The notes beneath the pieces were generated by a model that saw nothing but the letters and a program-made list of their open reading frames with translations, made no database searches and was not told where the DNA came from. From positions 1 to 64,000 of the forward strand of contig NZ_LQQP01000023.1 in NCBI RefSeq assembly GCF_001619615.1: 64,000 bases of DNA, read 5' to 3'. Below are positions 57,915-64,000 of the stretch, in pieces. This stretch comes from Microbacterium sp. T32. Its GTDB lineage: Bacteria > Actinomycetota > Actinomycetes > Actinomycetales > Microbacteriaceae. The first letter of the stretch is position 1, and each line of letters starts with the position of its first letter. The translations under genes were made by a program, and so were the position numbers.

Positions 57915-57953
57915 GTGTGTTCGCCTCATTGCGGTCTGTGGGGATGGGCGCGA

Positions 57954-57967
57954 TCGAACTGGTTCAA
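57954..57967. promoter_or_regulatory. LacI-type operator 1 upstream of the rhamnosidase operon
   Basis: TCGAACTGGTTCAA contains the inverted repeat GAAC-TG-GTTC, 40 bp before the LacI start. It matches a TTGAACCGGTTCAA-type consensus together with the site at 58032. Confidence 0.5.
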
Positions 57968-58031
57968 TCTCGACCGAATCATCCGATTCTGCGGCCCATC
58001 GGACGCGAACGCAAGCGATCGGGGCCATAAA

Positions 58032-58045
58032 TTGGACCGATTCAA
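58032..58045. promoter_or_regulatory. LacI-type operator 2 upstream of the rhamnosidase operon
   Basis: TTGGACCGATTCAA is an imperfect palindrome of the same type as the site at 57954, 78 bp away. The pair suits cooperative binding by one LacI tetramer. Confidence 0.45.
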
Positions 58046-58156
58046 GTACGGGGTACAAGAGCTTCTCGACCCGACCCAAGAACCCGGGAATACGATCGCC
58101 CGCACGGCCCGTCACGCGGCCGTCCGCGTACACCGCCCCACCAGCGAGGAGCACCC

Positions 58157-58675
58157 GTGAGAGAACGCATCCTCGACCTGGTGTTCCTCATCGGCGTGCT
58201 GTTCAAGGGGATCGACGGTCTCCTGGAAACCGTCGGCGGCATCCTTCTCCTGGTCATCAGCCCCGAACGCCTCGTCTCGGCCGCGAACGCGGCCACGGCG
58301 AGGGAGCTGGCGGAGGATCCCCACGACGTCATCGCCAACCTGCTCGTGCACGGCGTCGCGCATCTGAACGCCGGGAGCAAGACGTTCTTCGCCGCCTACC
58401 TGCTCCTCCACGGCGTCGTGAAGCTCGCGATCGTGATCGCGCTCCTGATCGGCTCGCGACGCGTCTACCCGTGGGCCATGGCGGCGCTCGGCGCGTTCGT
58501 CGTGTTCCAGCTCTACGAACTCGTCCGATCGCCCTCCATCGCAGTCGTGGTCCTGACGCTCCTCGACATCCTGATCATCTGGCTGACCTGGCGCGAGTGG
58601 CGACGCAACCGCGAGCTTCGGCACACCTGGCGCGGCACGGTCGACGGGATCCTGCGGCGCCGGCGGGCGCGGTGA
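58157..58675 (+). CDS. DUF2127 family membrane protein
   Basis: Protein of 172 aa from GTG 58157, with GAGGAG upstream. Four predicted helices. LIGVLFKGIDGLLETVGGILLL at the start and HLNAGSKTFFAAYLLLHGVVKLAIVIALL are hallmark DUF2127 segments, and the C-terminus is strongly basic (WREWRRNRELR). The function is not known. It is transcribed away from the LacI gene and shares the intergenic region holding the two operators. Confidence 0.85.
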   Translation: MRERILDLVFLIGVLFKGIDGLLETVGGILLLVISPERLVSAANAATARELAEDPHDVIANLLVHGVAHLNAGSKTFFAAYLLLHGVVKLAIVIALLIGSRRVYPWAMAALGAFVVFQLYELVRSPSIAVVVLTLLDILIIWLTWREWRRNRELRHTWRGTVDGILRRRRAR

Positions 58676-58735
58676 CCCGGGGGGGGTTCAAAGGATGTTA
58701 CATATTTCGCACACAGAGGCGGTGTTCGATTTACC

Positions 58736-58754
58736 TACCATGCTGGTCGTGGTA
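58736..58754. promoter_or_regulatory. Candidate HipB operator upstream of hipBA
   Basis: TACCA and TGGTA are separated by 9 nt in an AT-rich stretch 57 bp before the hipB start, overlapping a possible -10 (TATATT). The layout resembles the TATCC-N8-GGATA operators bound by E. coli HipB. A larger inverted pair, GTGTTCG and CGAACAC, frames it. Confidence 0.45.
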
Positions 58755-58810
58755 TATTTTCCGAACACGCTATCTCGACGCTTTTGTCGGCCGTGAAGGA
58801 GGCGGCGCAC

Positions 58811-59398
58811 GTGAAGCTGCAGACCTCGTCCGACCTCGCGCGCCTGATCAAGAACGCTCGTGTTCAGCAAAACCTCTCTCAGCAGGAGGTCGCCGACGCC
58901 GTCGGCATCACACGCCAGTCCCTTGCTCGCCTCGAACGCGGCAATGGGGCCACCTCCTTCGACACGGTGCTGCTCATCCTCGATCACCTCGGCATTCACC
59001 TGAACGTCACCACCGACCGCCGCTCCCCTGCTCCCACCACAGTCGCTACGAGGGGGTCAGCCCAGGCCGCGGCCAATGCGCTCAACGAGCGCTCTACACC
59101 GCAGATCAGCTCAGGACTTCGTGACGCACTCCGCACGCAGATTCTCGAAGCGCACCACGAGATCGATCCCGCGCTCCGTCCGAGGATCGACCTTGGCGAC
59201 TTCCTGGAACAGATGACGGCCAAGATCGACCCGGCCACGGTTTCCTCCCTCCGCGAAGCCACCCGCGGACTTACTGCGCGTCTCGCCATCCCCGGCTCGG
59301 TCCTGAGTGATCCGCCGCGAGCGGTGGAAGCCGACTCCCCCACCATCGCCGAGACCCCAGCGGAGGCTGACTCGGATGCACCGGGGGGTACCGAGTGA
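58811..59398 (+). CDS. hipB: HipB-like antitoxin/regulator with long C-terminal extension
   Basis: Protein of 195 aa. I chose GTG 58811 because AAGGAGG lies 8 nt upstream; upstream TTG and GTG codons are less likely. The XRE helix-turn-helix is at about residues 21-43 (NLSQQEVADAVGITRQSLARLERG), followed by TSFDTVLLILDHLGIHLNV as in HipB. E. coli HipB is 88 aa; here about 110 further residues follow, rich in Ala, Glu and Asp, with a helical segment (EIDPALRPRIDLGDFLEQMTAKIDP). It overlaps hipA by 4 nt, would neutralise HipA and would repress the operon. Confidence 0.85.
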   Translation: MKLQTSSDLARLIKNARVQQNLSQQEVADAVGITRQSLARLERGNGATSFDTVLLILDHLGIHLNVTTDRRSPAPTTVATRGSAQAAANALNERSTPQISSGLRDALRTQILEAHHEIDPALRPRIDLGDFLEQMTAKIDPATVSSLREATRGLTARLAIPGSVLSDPPRAVEADSPTIAETPAEADSDAPGGTE

Positions 59399-60690
59399 TC
59401 CGATCCCTCGACGTCCACCTCTACGACACCCACGTCGCCGTGATCACGCGGCAGGGCGAGAACGTGCAGCTGCGCTACCGCCCCGAGTACGTCGAATCGG
59501 ACAACCCGGTCCCCATCTCCGTGACACTCCCCGTCGTCACGACCCCATTCGGGAACGACAGCACCAAGCGGTTCCTCGACAACCTCCTGCCCGACCGCGC
59601 CGACGTCCGCTCGCGCTGGGCACGGGAAGCGAGGTTGGCAAGCGACAGCACCTTCGACCTGCTCACCGTCTACGGCGCCGATGTCGCCGGCGCGCTCGAG
59701 TTCTCCCCGGCGGGCACAGCGCCTCGACAGGAGGAGAACCTAACGCCACTCACCGAGGTGGAAATCGGCGACCGGATCCGACAGATCCGCCGGGACGACT
59801 CCGACTGGCTGCAGCACCGTGCCATCGAGGAGGGGTTCTCGCTCGGCGGCGCTCAGGGAAAGTTCGCGCTCACTCTTCGCGACTCCCAGTGGTTCGAGCC
59901 GTCGGGGCGGCAGCCGTCGACGCACATCTTCAAACCGGGGATCCAGCCGCTGCCCGGCTCCGACGTCACCGAGCACATCACCCTGCACGTCGCGCGCCTA
60001 CTCGGGATCGATGCGGCGGCATCCGTGATCGCTGAGTTCGACGGCGAGCACGTCCTCGTCGTGGAACGCTTCGATCGGTACGACGACGATGGCAGAGTCG
60101 GCCGACTCCACCAGGAAGACCTCGCGCAAGCCACCGGGACGTCGCACGTGCAGAAGTACGAGTCCGACGGGGGGCCCGGTTACCGCGACATCTTCACCGT
60201 CTTCGACCGCAATCTCGCTGCCGCCGACGCCAGAGCCGCCAAGGAGCGGTTCGCGAAGCTGCACGTCTTCTCCTGGATCATCGGTCACAACGACGGCCAC
60301 TCCAAGAACTACTCCTTGACCCATGTTCCCGGTCGTAGCGTGCTCGCCCCGTTCTACGATCTCAACAGCTCGCTGCCGTTCCTGCCGCGAGAGCAGATTC
60401 TCGCCCACGACCCCGCCGTGTTCGACAACGTCGAACTCGCCTTTCGCGTCGGCGGAGCGAACACTCTCGGCACTTTCAACGCCGACAGCATCCGGCGTCT
60501 CGAAACCGACGCCGGACTCCCCGAAGGGCACCTGAGCGCGTTCGCCCTCGAGATCGCCGCGGGCCTTCAGCCCGCCGTAGCCGTCGCGACGGAAGCGCTC
60601 CCCGATCGCCTGAAGGAAATCCCTGCCGTCAGTCTCTATCCCCACGCGACGTACACGCGGACGCGGCGAGTCATCGACATCCTCACCTGA
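59395..60690 (+). CDS. hipA: HipA-like serine/threonine kinase toxin
   Basis: Protein of 431 aa from GTG 59395 (GTGA overlap). Full-length HipA fold: an N-terminal subdomain with TLPDR-like LLPDRADVRSRWAREA, Gly-rich loop FSLGGAQGKFAL (149-160), STHIFKPG, LVVERFDRY, HQEDLAQATG, catalytic HNDGHSKN (D300, N305) and metal-binding PFYDLNSS (D322). All kinase residues are present, so it is probably active. HipA of E. coli phosphorylates glutamyl-tRNA synthetase and causes growth arrest and persistence. The target here is not known. Confidence 0.92.
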   Translation: MIRSLDVHLYDTHVAVITRQGENVQLRYRPEYVESDNPVPISVTLPVVTTPFGNDSTKRFLDNLLPDRADVRSRWAREARLASDSTFDLLTVYGADVAGALEFSPAGTAPRQEENLTPLTEVEIGDRIRQIRRDDSDWLQHRAIEEGFSLGGAQGKFALTLRDSQWFEPSGRQPSTHIFKPGIQPLPGSDVTEHITLHVARLLGIDAAASVIAEFDGEHVLVVERFDRYDDDGRVGRLHQEDLAQATGTSHVQKYESDGGPGYRDIFTVFDRNLAAADARAAKERFAKLHVFSWIIGHNDGHSKNYSLTHVPGRSVLAPFYDLNSSLPFLPREQILAHDPAVFDNVELAFRVGGANTLGTFNADSIRRLETDAGLPEGHLSAFALEIAAGLQPAVAVATEALPDRLKEIPAVSLYPHATYTRTRRVIDILT

Positions 60691-60778
60691 CCGAGCCACC
60701 GTCGTCTTGGCGGGCGACTCCTCCCGCGAGCATCATCGGCCTGGAGCAGAGAGCGGCGTGCCCGTCGACGAAAAACGG

Positions 60779-60811
60779 AAAAACCCCCGGCAATCCTGAG
60801 GATTCCGAGGG
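60779..60811 (-). terminator. Rho-independent terminator of tRNA-Ser
   Basis: On the minus strand a GC-rich hairpin (60811-60784, tip ATCC-TCA-GGAT) is followed by TTTTT (60783-60779). It lies 10 nt beyond the CCA end of the tRNA and has both the stem and the U-tract of an intrinsic terminator. Confidence 0.8.
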
Positions 60812-60820
60812 CGTCGAGTC

Positions 60821-60912
60821 TGGCGGAGACGGAGGGATTTGAACCCTCGGTCCCCTTACGGGGACTCCACCTTAGCAGGGTGGTGCACTAGGCCTGACTA
60901 TGCGACGTCTCC
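60821..60912 (-). tRNA. tRNA-Ser (anticodon GCU)
   Basis: A 92-nt minus-strand gene. Acceptor stem GGAGACG (60912-60906) pairs with CGTCTCC, followed by discriminator G and encoded CCA. The anticodon loop in ACCCTGCTAAGGT gives GCT, which reads AGC/AGU serine codons. A long variable arm (GTCCCCGTAAGGGGAC) marks a class II tRNA, and GGGTTCAAATCCC is the T arm. An intrinsic terminator follows. Confidence 0.95.
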
Positions 60913-61006
60913 AGGTGATCGACGCCGGAGCGCGAGCACACCCGTCCATAGTAACGGGTCGGGGCGTGGCATCCGAATCCGGGAAAGGGATGCCACACCC
61001 CGCGCG

Positions 61007-62275
61007 TCAGCGGACGTTTCCGTTCGAGCAGGTGGCCTGTGCCGCCGTCTGACCGGCGATCGACGACGGGAGCGTGATCGTGGTCGAGGACGGCTCGGGT
61101 GTGGGGGCTGCGCTCTCGGCAGGAGCCGGCGACGCGGTGTCGGTGGGCGCCGGGGTCGCGCCGTCTTCCGCGATCACGCCGTTACCGTCGCTCAGGTTGC
61201 CGGAGAGCTGGATCGGCTGGTTCGCCGCCAGCGCCGACCACAGCGCGTCGGCCGCGTCGTACTCGGGCACGACGCGGTTCGGGTCGGCCGGGTCCGCGGC
61301 GGTCGGGTACTGCACGAACACGATCTCGTTGAACGGCACGTCCTTGACGGCCATGGCGATCTGCACGAGCGTCAGCGGGTTCGTCAGCGACGTCGACGGG
61401 TCGACGTTGCGCAGCGCGGTCGAGGCGAGCTTGTACAGCGTCGCCGGGTTCGACAGGACTTCTTCACTGCGGAGCTTCGAGGTCAGGCGCGACATGTACT
61501 GCTGCTGGTTCGAGATGCGCCCGAGGTCGCCGCCGTCACCGACGCCGTGGCGGGTGCGAAGGAACTGCAGCGCGTCGAGGCCCTTCACGGTGCGCATGCC
61601 GGCCGGCCAGTCGATGCCCGTGTACGGGTCCTTGATGCCATTAGCGATGCAGACGTCCACGCCACCGATGGCATCCGTGATGTTGATGACGCCACCGAAA
61701 CTGACCTTGGCCGCGAACGGGATCTGCAGGCCGCTGAGGTCCGAGATGGTCTTCACCACGCAGGCCAGGCCGCCGTACGAGAAAGCACTGTTGATCTGCT
61801 GTTTCGACATCGCCGAGCTGACGTTGCCGTCCGCATCCGTGCACGACGGGATCGGCACCATGAGGTCGCGGGGGAAGGAGATCACCGTGACGCGGCGCGG
61901 CTCGTCGGAGATGTGGATGAGCATGTTGACGTCGTTGAGGTTGTCTCCCGCGTCCGGACCCGTGCAGCGGTCGCCGAAGTACTGCGCGAAGTCGGGTTCG
62001 CACTCGTCGGTTCCGACGAGGAGCAGGTTCACTCCGCCCTGCAACTCCCCGAGGTCCGGCGGAACGGCCGGCTGGTCGGGCAGATCCACGGCATCCGCGG
62101 TGAAGCTCGACGAGAGGTCGTACACGGCATAGGCGGCCACGCCCGCTCCGGCGACGAGCAGCACGGCCATCGCGACGGCGAGCGCGCGGAAGAACTGGCC
62201 GAGCGGCCCCACCGACCGCAGACGTCCATGGCGCGCGATGGTCGTGCGCCCGCGCGGGGTCGTGGTTCTGCTCAC
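61007..62275 (-). CDS. LytR-CpsA-Psr (LCP) family cell-wall glycopolymer ligase
   Basis: Protein of 422 aa from GTG 62275, with AAAGGA upstream. One N-terminal helix (about residues 30-52) anchors it outside the membrane. The LCP domain has NLLLVGTDE, DVNMLIHISDEPRRVTVISFPRDLMVPIP, INSAFSYGG, IGGVDVCI and LRTRHGVGDGGDLGRISNQQQYM; the conserved Arg and Asp residues that hold the polyprenyl pyrophosphate are present. The C-terminus has an Ala/Pro/Thr linker and a Cys near the end (ATCSNGNVR). It attaches glycopolymers to peptidoglycan or arabinogalactan-like chains. Confidence 0.92.
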   Translation of the reverse strand: MSRTTTPRGRTTIARHGRLRSVGPLGQFFRALAVAMAVLLVAGAGVAAYAVYDLSSSFTADAVDLPDQPAVPPDLGELQGGVNLLLVGTDECEPDFAQYFGDRCTGPDAGDNLNDVNMLIHISDEPRRVTVISFPRDLMVPIPSCTDADGNVSSAMSKQQINSAFSYGGLACVVKTISDLSGLQIPFAAKVSFGGVINITDAIGGVDVCIANGIKDPYTGIDWPAGMRTVKGLDALQFLRTRHGVGDGGDLGRISNQQQYMSRLTSKLRSEEVLSNPATLYKLASTALRNVDPSTSLTNPLTLVQIAMAVKDVPFNEIVFVQYPTAADPADPNRVVPEYDAADALWSALAANQPIQLSGNLSDGNGVIAEDGATPAPTDTASPAPAESAAPTPEPSSTTITLPSSIAGQTAAQATCSNGNVR

Positions 62276-62437
62276 TCGGGTCCTTTCGGGAGGACGGATG
62301 CCACGAGGCGCGGCACGTCGGACCTCGACGAAGCGCAGGTCGGAGACAGTTTAAGGACGAGCTCCTGTGAACTGCGTGAGCAAGTGGACAGCAATCGTTC
62401 ACGTGACGGCCATCTGAACCGAGACCTGCGTCCGTTG

Positions 62438-62455
62438 GCGCCTCGGCTGAGGCGC
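62438..62455 (-). terminator. Hairpin downstream of the DedA gene
   Basis: GCGCCTC and GAGGCGC enclose a 4-nt loop just beyond the DedA stop codon (62460-62458) on the minus strand. There is no U-tract, so termination is only suggested. Confidence 0.4.
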
Positions 62456-62457
62456 GT

Positions 62458-63105
62458 CTAAGAATCCGCGCTCTCGCGCCGCGACGCCCTCCACTTGCGG
62501 AGGACGGCGACCACCACCGGCAGGACCGAGATCAGGACGATGACGATCATCAGCACGTCGATGTTGTCGACGATGAACGGGATGCCACCGAGCAGCAGAC
62601 CGACGACCGTCATGACGACGACCCACAGCGTGGCTCCCGTCGTGTTCCAGAGGAGGAAGCGGCGATACGACATGTGGGCGGTGCCGGCGGCGACCGGGAC
62701 GTAGGTGCGCACGATCGGCACGAACCGACCGAGCACGAGCGACCCGCCGCCGTACTTCGCGAAGAAGCGCTCGGCATCCTGAAGTCGCTCCGGACGCAGG
62801 ACGCGGGCTCCCTCGCGGAACAGCCGCCTGCCGAAGCGCCGGCCGAGCCAATACCCGGTCTGATCCCCGAGGATCGCGGCCGGGATGGCGACGAGCAGTA
62901 CCTGCCACGGCTGGATGCCGAGCGGCCCGGCGAGCACCGCGGCGGTGACCAGGAGCGAGTCGCCGGGAAGGAACGGGAACAGCACGCCGGACTCGATGTA
63001 GATCAAGAGCGCAATGCCCGCCAGCACCCACGGACCGAACGCGTGGAGGATGGATGCCGCATCGGGGATGACCCCGCCGGCCGCGAGCGCGTGCCCGGTC
63101 GCCAT
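62458..63105 (-). CDS. DedA family membrane protein
   Basis: Protein of 215 aa. I chose ATG 63105 (GTG 63111 is an alternative); no ribosome binding site is clear. FPFLPGDSLLVTAAVLAG, AAILGDQTGYWLGRRFGRRL, FFAKYGGGSLVLGRFVPIVRTYVPVAAGTAHMSYRRFLLWN are the conserved DedA segments with the membrane re-entrant E/D and R residues. DedA proteins act as flippases of undecaprenyl phosphate or phospholipids, or in membrane potential balance. The gene follows arsC on the same strand. Confidence 0.9.
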   Translation of the reverse strand: MATGHALAAGGVIPDAASILHAFGPWVLAGIALLIYIESGVLFPFLPGDSLLVTAAVLAGPLGIQPWQVLLVAIPAAILGDQTGYWLGRRFGRRLFREGARVLRPERLQDAERFFAKYGGGSLVLGRFVPIVRTYVPVAAGTAHMSYRRFLLWNTTGATLWVVVMTVVGLLLGGIPFIVDNIDVLMIVIVLISVLPVVVAVLRKWRASRRESADS

Positions 63106-63239
63106 CAGCACGGGGAGCCGATCTTCACGCGCATCTGCATGATGCTCAGCATGCGGCCCTCGGGGCTCCGGTCGGCGGCGTTGACGTCGTCATCCCGGCA
63201 CGGTACGAGTGCGATTCCCGAGGTCGCGGAATCGGCTCC

Positions 63240-63644
63240 CTAAACGAGGCTCGCGATGAGCTCCTCGACGCGACCCTTGATGTCGTCGCGCACTCCTCGC
63301 ACGACATCGACCGGCTGCCCGGCCGGGTCGGTGAGCTGCCAGTCTTCGTAGCGCTTGCCGGGGAAGATGGGGCACGCGTCCCCGCAGCCCATCGTGATCA
63401 CGACATCCGCTTGACGCACGGCATCTGTGGTGAGGATCTGCGGGGTCGCGGAGGACAGGTCGATCCCTTCCTCCGCCATGACCGTGACGGCGGCAGGGTT
63501 CACGGCGTTCCCCGGTTCGCTTCCAGCCGAGAACACGTCGATGCGATCTCCGGCGAGAGCGCGGAGGTAGCCCGCGGCCATTTGCGATCGGCCGGCGTTG
63601 TGCACGCAGACGAAGAGGACGGCGGGCTTGGTGGAGTCGGTCAT
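63240..63644 (-). CDS. arsC: Arsenate reductase, low-molecular-weight phosphatase type
   Basis: Protein of 134 aa from ATG 63644, with GAGGAA upstream. The P-loop CVHNAGRSQMA carries the nucleophilic Cys and Arg. ITMGCGDACPIFPGKRYEDWQLTDPAGQPVDVVRGVRDDIKGRV is the C-terminal Asp-Pro and Cys-containing part typical of thioredoxin- or mycothiol-linked ArsC proteins. It reduces arsenate to arsenite for export. It lies 20 nt after a flavoprotein gene; no arsenite pump or ArsR is in the window. Confidence 0.9.
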   Translation of the reverse strand: MTDSTKPAVLFVCVHNAGRSQMAAGYLRALAGDRIDVFSAGSEPGNAVNPAAVTVMAEEGIDLSSATPQILTTDAVRQADVVITMGCGDACPIFPGKRYEDWQLTDPAGQPVDVVRGVRDDIKGRVEELIASLV

Positions 63645-63664
63645 GGCATTCCTCGATTTCGGGT

Positions 63665-64000
63665 TCACGCGGGGGCGGGGGCGGGCTGGGAGAGGGAGAG
63701 CAACTGAGCGGACGGCACGCAGCACCCACCGGCGAGTGGCGCCCCCGCCGCGTCGAACAAGCCGGCGCCACCGCACACGCCGGTATCCGGCAGCGACAGC
63801 TCGACGCGGCGCGCGGCTTCGTGGTCTCCCGCGAGTTCCGCGACGACGCTGCGCACCTGCTCGTATCCGGTGAGCGCGAGGAACGTCGGCGCGCGGCCGT
63901 AGGACTTCGCGCCGACGACGTAGAAGTCGGGCTCGGGGTGGGCGAGATCCGCCGCCCCGGTGGCGGTGACCGACCCGCAGGAGTGCACGTTGGGGTCGAC
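63665..64000 (-). CDS. FAD-dependent oxidoreductase, C-terminal part
   Basis: Only the last 111 codons are inside the window; the gene begins beyond base 64000. The segment VDPNVHSCGSVTATGAADLAHPEPDFYVVGAKSYGRAPTFLALTGYEQVRSV, seen in parts, resembles the C-terminal region of flavoproteins of the thioredoxin reductase or flavin monooxygenase type. A later VCGGAGLF and GGCCVP hold cysteines that could bind arsenic. Genes of this type often lie next to arsC in actinobacteria. A role in arsenic resistance is inferred from this neighbour only. Confidence 0.6.
   Translation of the reverse strand, partial: VDPNVHSCGSVTATGAADLAHPEPDFYVVGAKSYGRAPTFLALTGYEQVRSVVAELAGDHEAARRVELSLPDTGVCGGAGLFDAAGAPLAGGCCVPSAQLLSLSQPAPAPA

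Noticed and set aside
58682..60912. hipBA next to tRNA-Ser as an integrated genomic island
   Set aside because: There is no integrase, no direct repeat of the tRNA 3' end elsewhere in the window, and the tRNA points the other way with its own terminator. Base composition of hipBA differs only slightly from its neighbours.
1..64000. Transposases, prophage genes, rRNA operons or a replication origin
   Set aside because: No protein or RNA motif of these types was found on either strand.

Overview
This 64 kb window is chromosomal DNA of a high-GC actinobacterium, most likely a Microbacterium or close relative in the Microbacteriaceae. The evidence is strong G/C third-position bias, many GTG starts, frequent GATGCC/GGCATCC tracts, dense 4-nt ATGA/GTGA gene overlaps, an encapsulin with a DyP peroxidase, and many LacI-controlled sugar ABC cassettes. 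No phage, integrase, transposase or CRISPR array was seen.

Layout. 1-5.2 kb: glycan assembly genes (a WcbI-like protein and five glycosyltransferases, the first cut by the window edge). 5.3-11.8 kb: a CUT1 sugar ABC transporter with a GH32/43-type protein, a serine hydrolase and a divergent LacI regulator. 11.9-19.5 kb: a second CUT1 transporter with a GH13 alpha-glucosidase, plus a divergent ROK regulator and a second GH13 enzyme. 19.6-23.6 kb: a CitA/CitB-type two-component system divergent from a CitMHS carboxylate transporter. 23.7-35.9 kb: an arabinan/pentose locus with a giant surface enzyme carrying two GH43 domains, a LacI regulator, and a YtfQ-type (CUT2) transporter with two ATPases and a permease gene broken by an in-frame stop. 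36-40.4 kb: redox genes (flavin reductase, MauE-thioredoxin fusion, sulfite-oxidase-like protein with reductase and DUF6510). 40.5-49.9 kb: an operon combining ADP-ribosylglycohydrolase, nucleoside hydrolase, a CUT1 transporter, ribokinase and a secreted beta-helix protein under a LacI regulator. 50.1-54.6 kb: encapsulin/DyP and pyruvate oxidase. 54.6-57.9 kb: GH78 rhamnosidase with its LacI regulator. 58-64 kb: DUF2127, hipBA, tRNA-Ser(GCU), LCP, DedA, ArsC and a partial flavoprotein.

The main theme is uptake and breakdown of plant glycans and nucleosides: a surface or secreted enzyme releases fragments, an ABC transporter imports them, cytoplasmic hydrolases or kinases process them, and a local LacI/ROK regulator controls each set. 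Several operators can be read directly from the sequence.

The most unusual signal is a family of five dispersed 63-64 bp near-perfect palindromes in the first 24 kb. They sit at every convergent gene junction there and often supply the stop codon of the flanking gene. Their outer and inner stem parts are conserved, and a 6-nt segment between them changes from copy to copy while largely keeping base pairing. Other points of note are a probable non-canonical ATC start (1183), an apparent 1-nt frameshift at a C6 run before the CitMHS gene (22031), the stop-interrupted permease (31595), and the nucleoside/ADP-ribose-type salvage operon.
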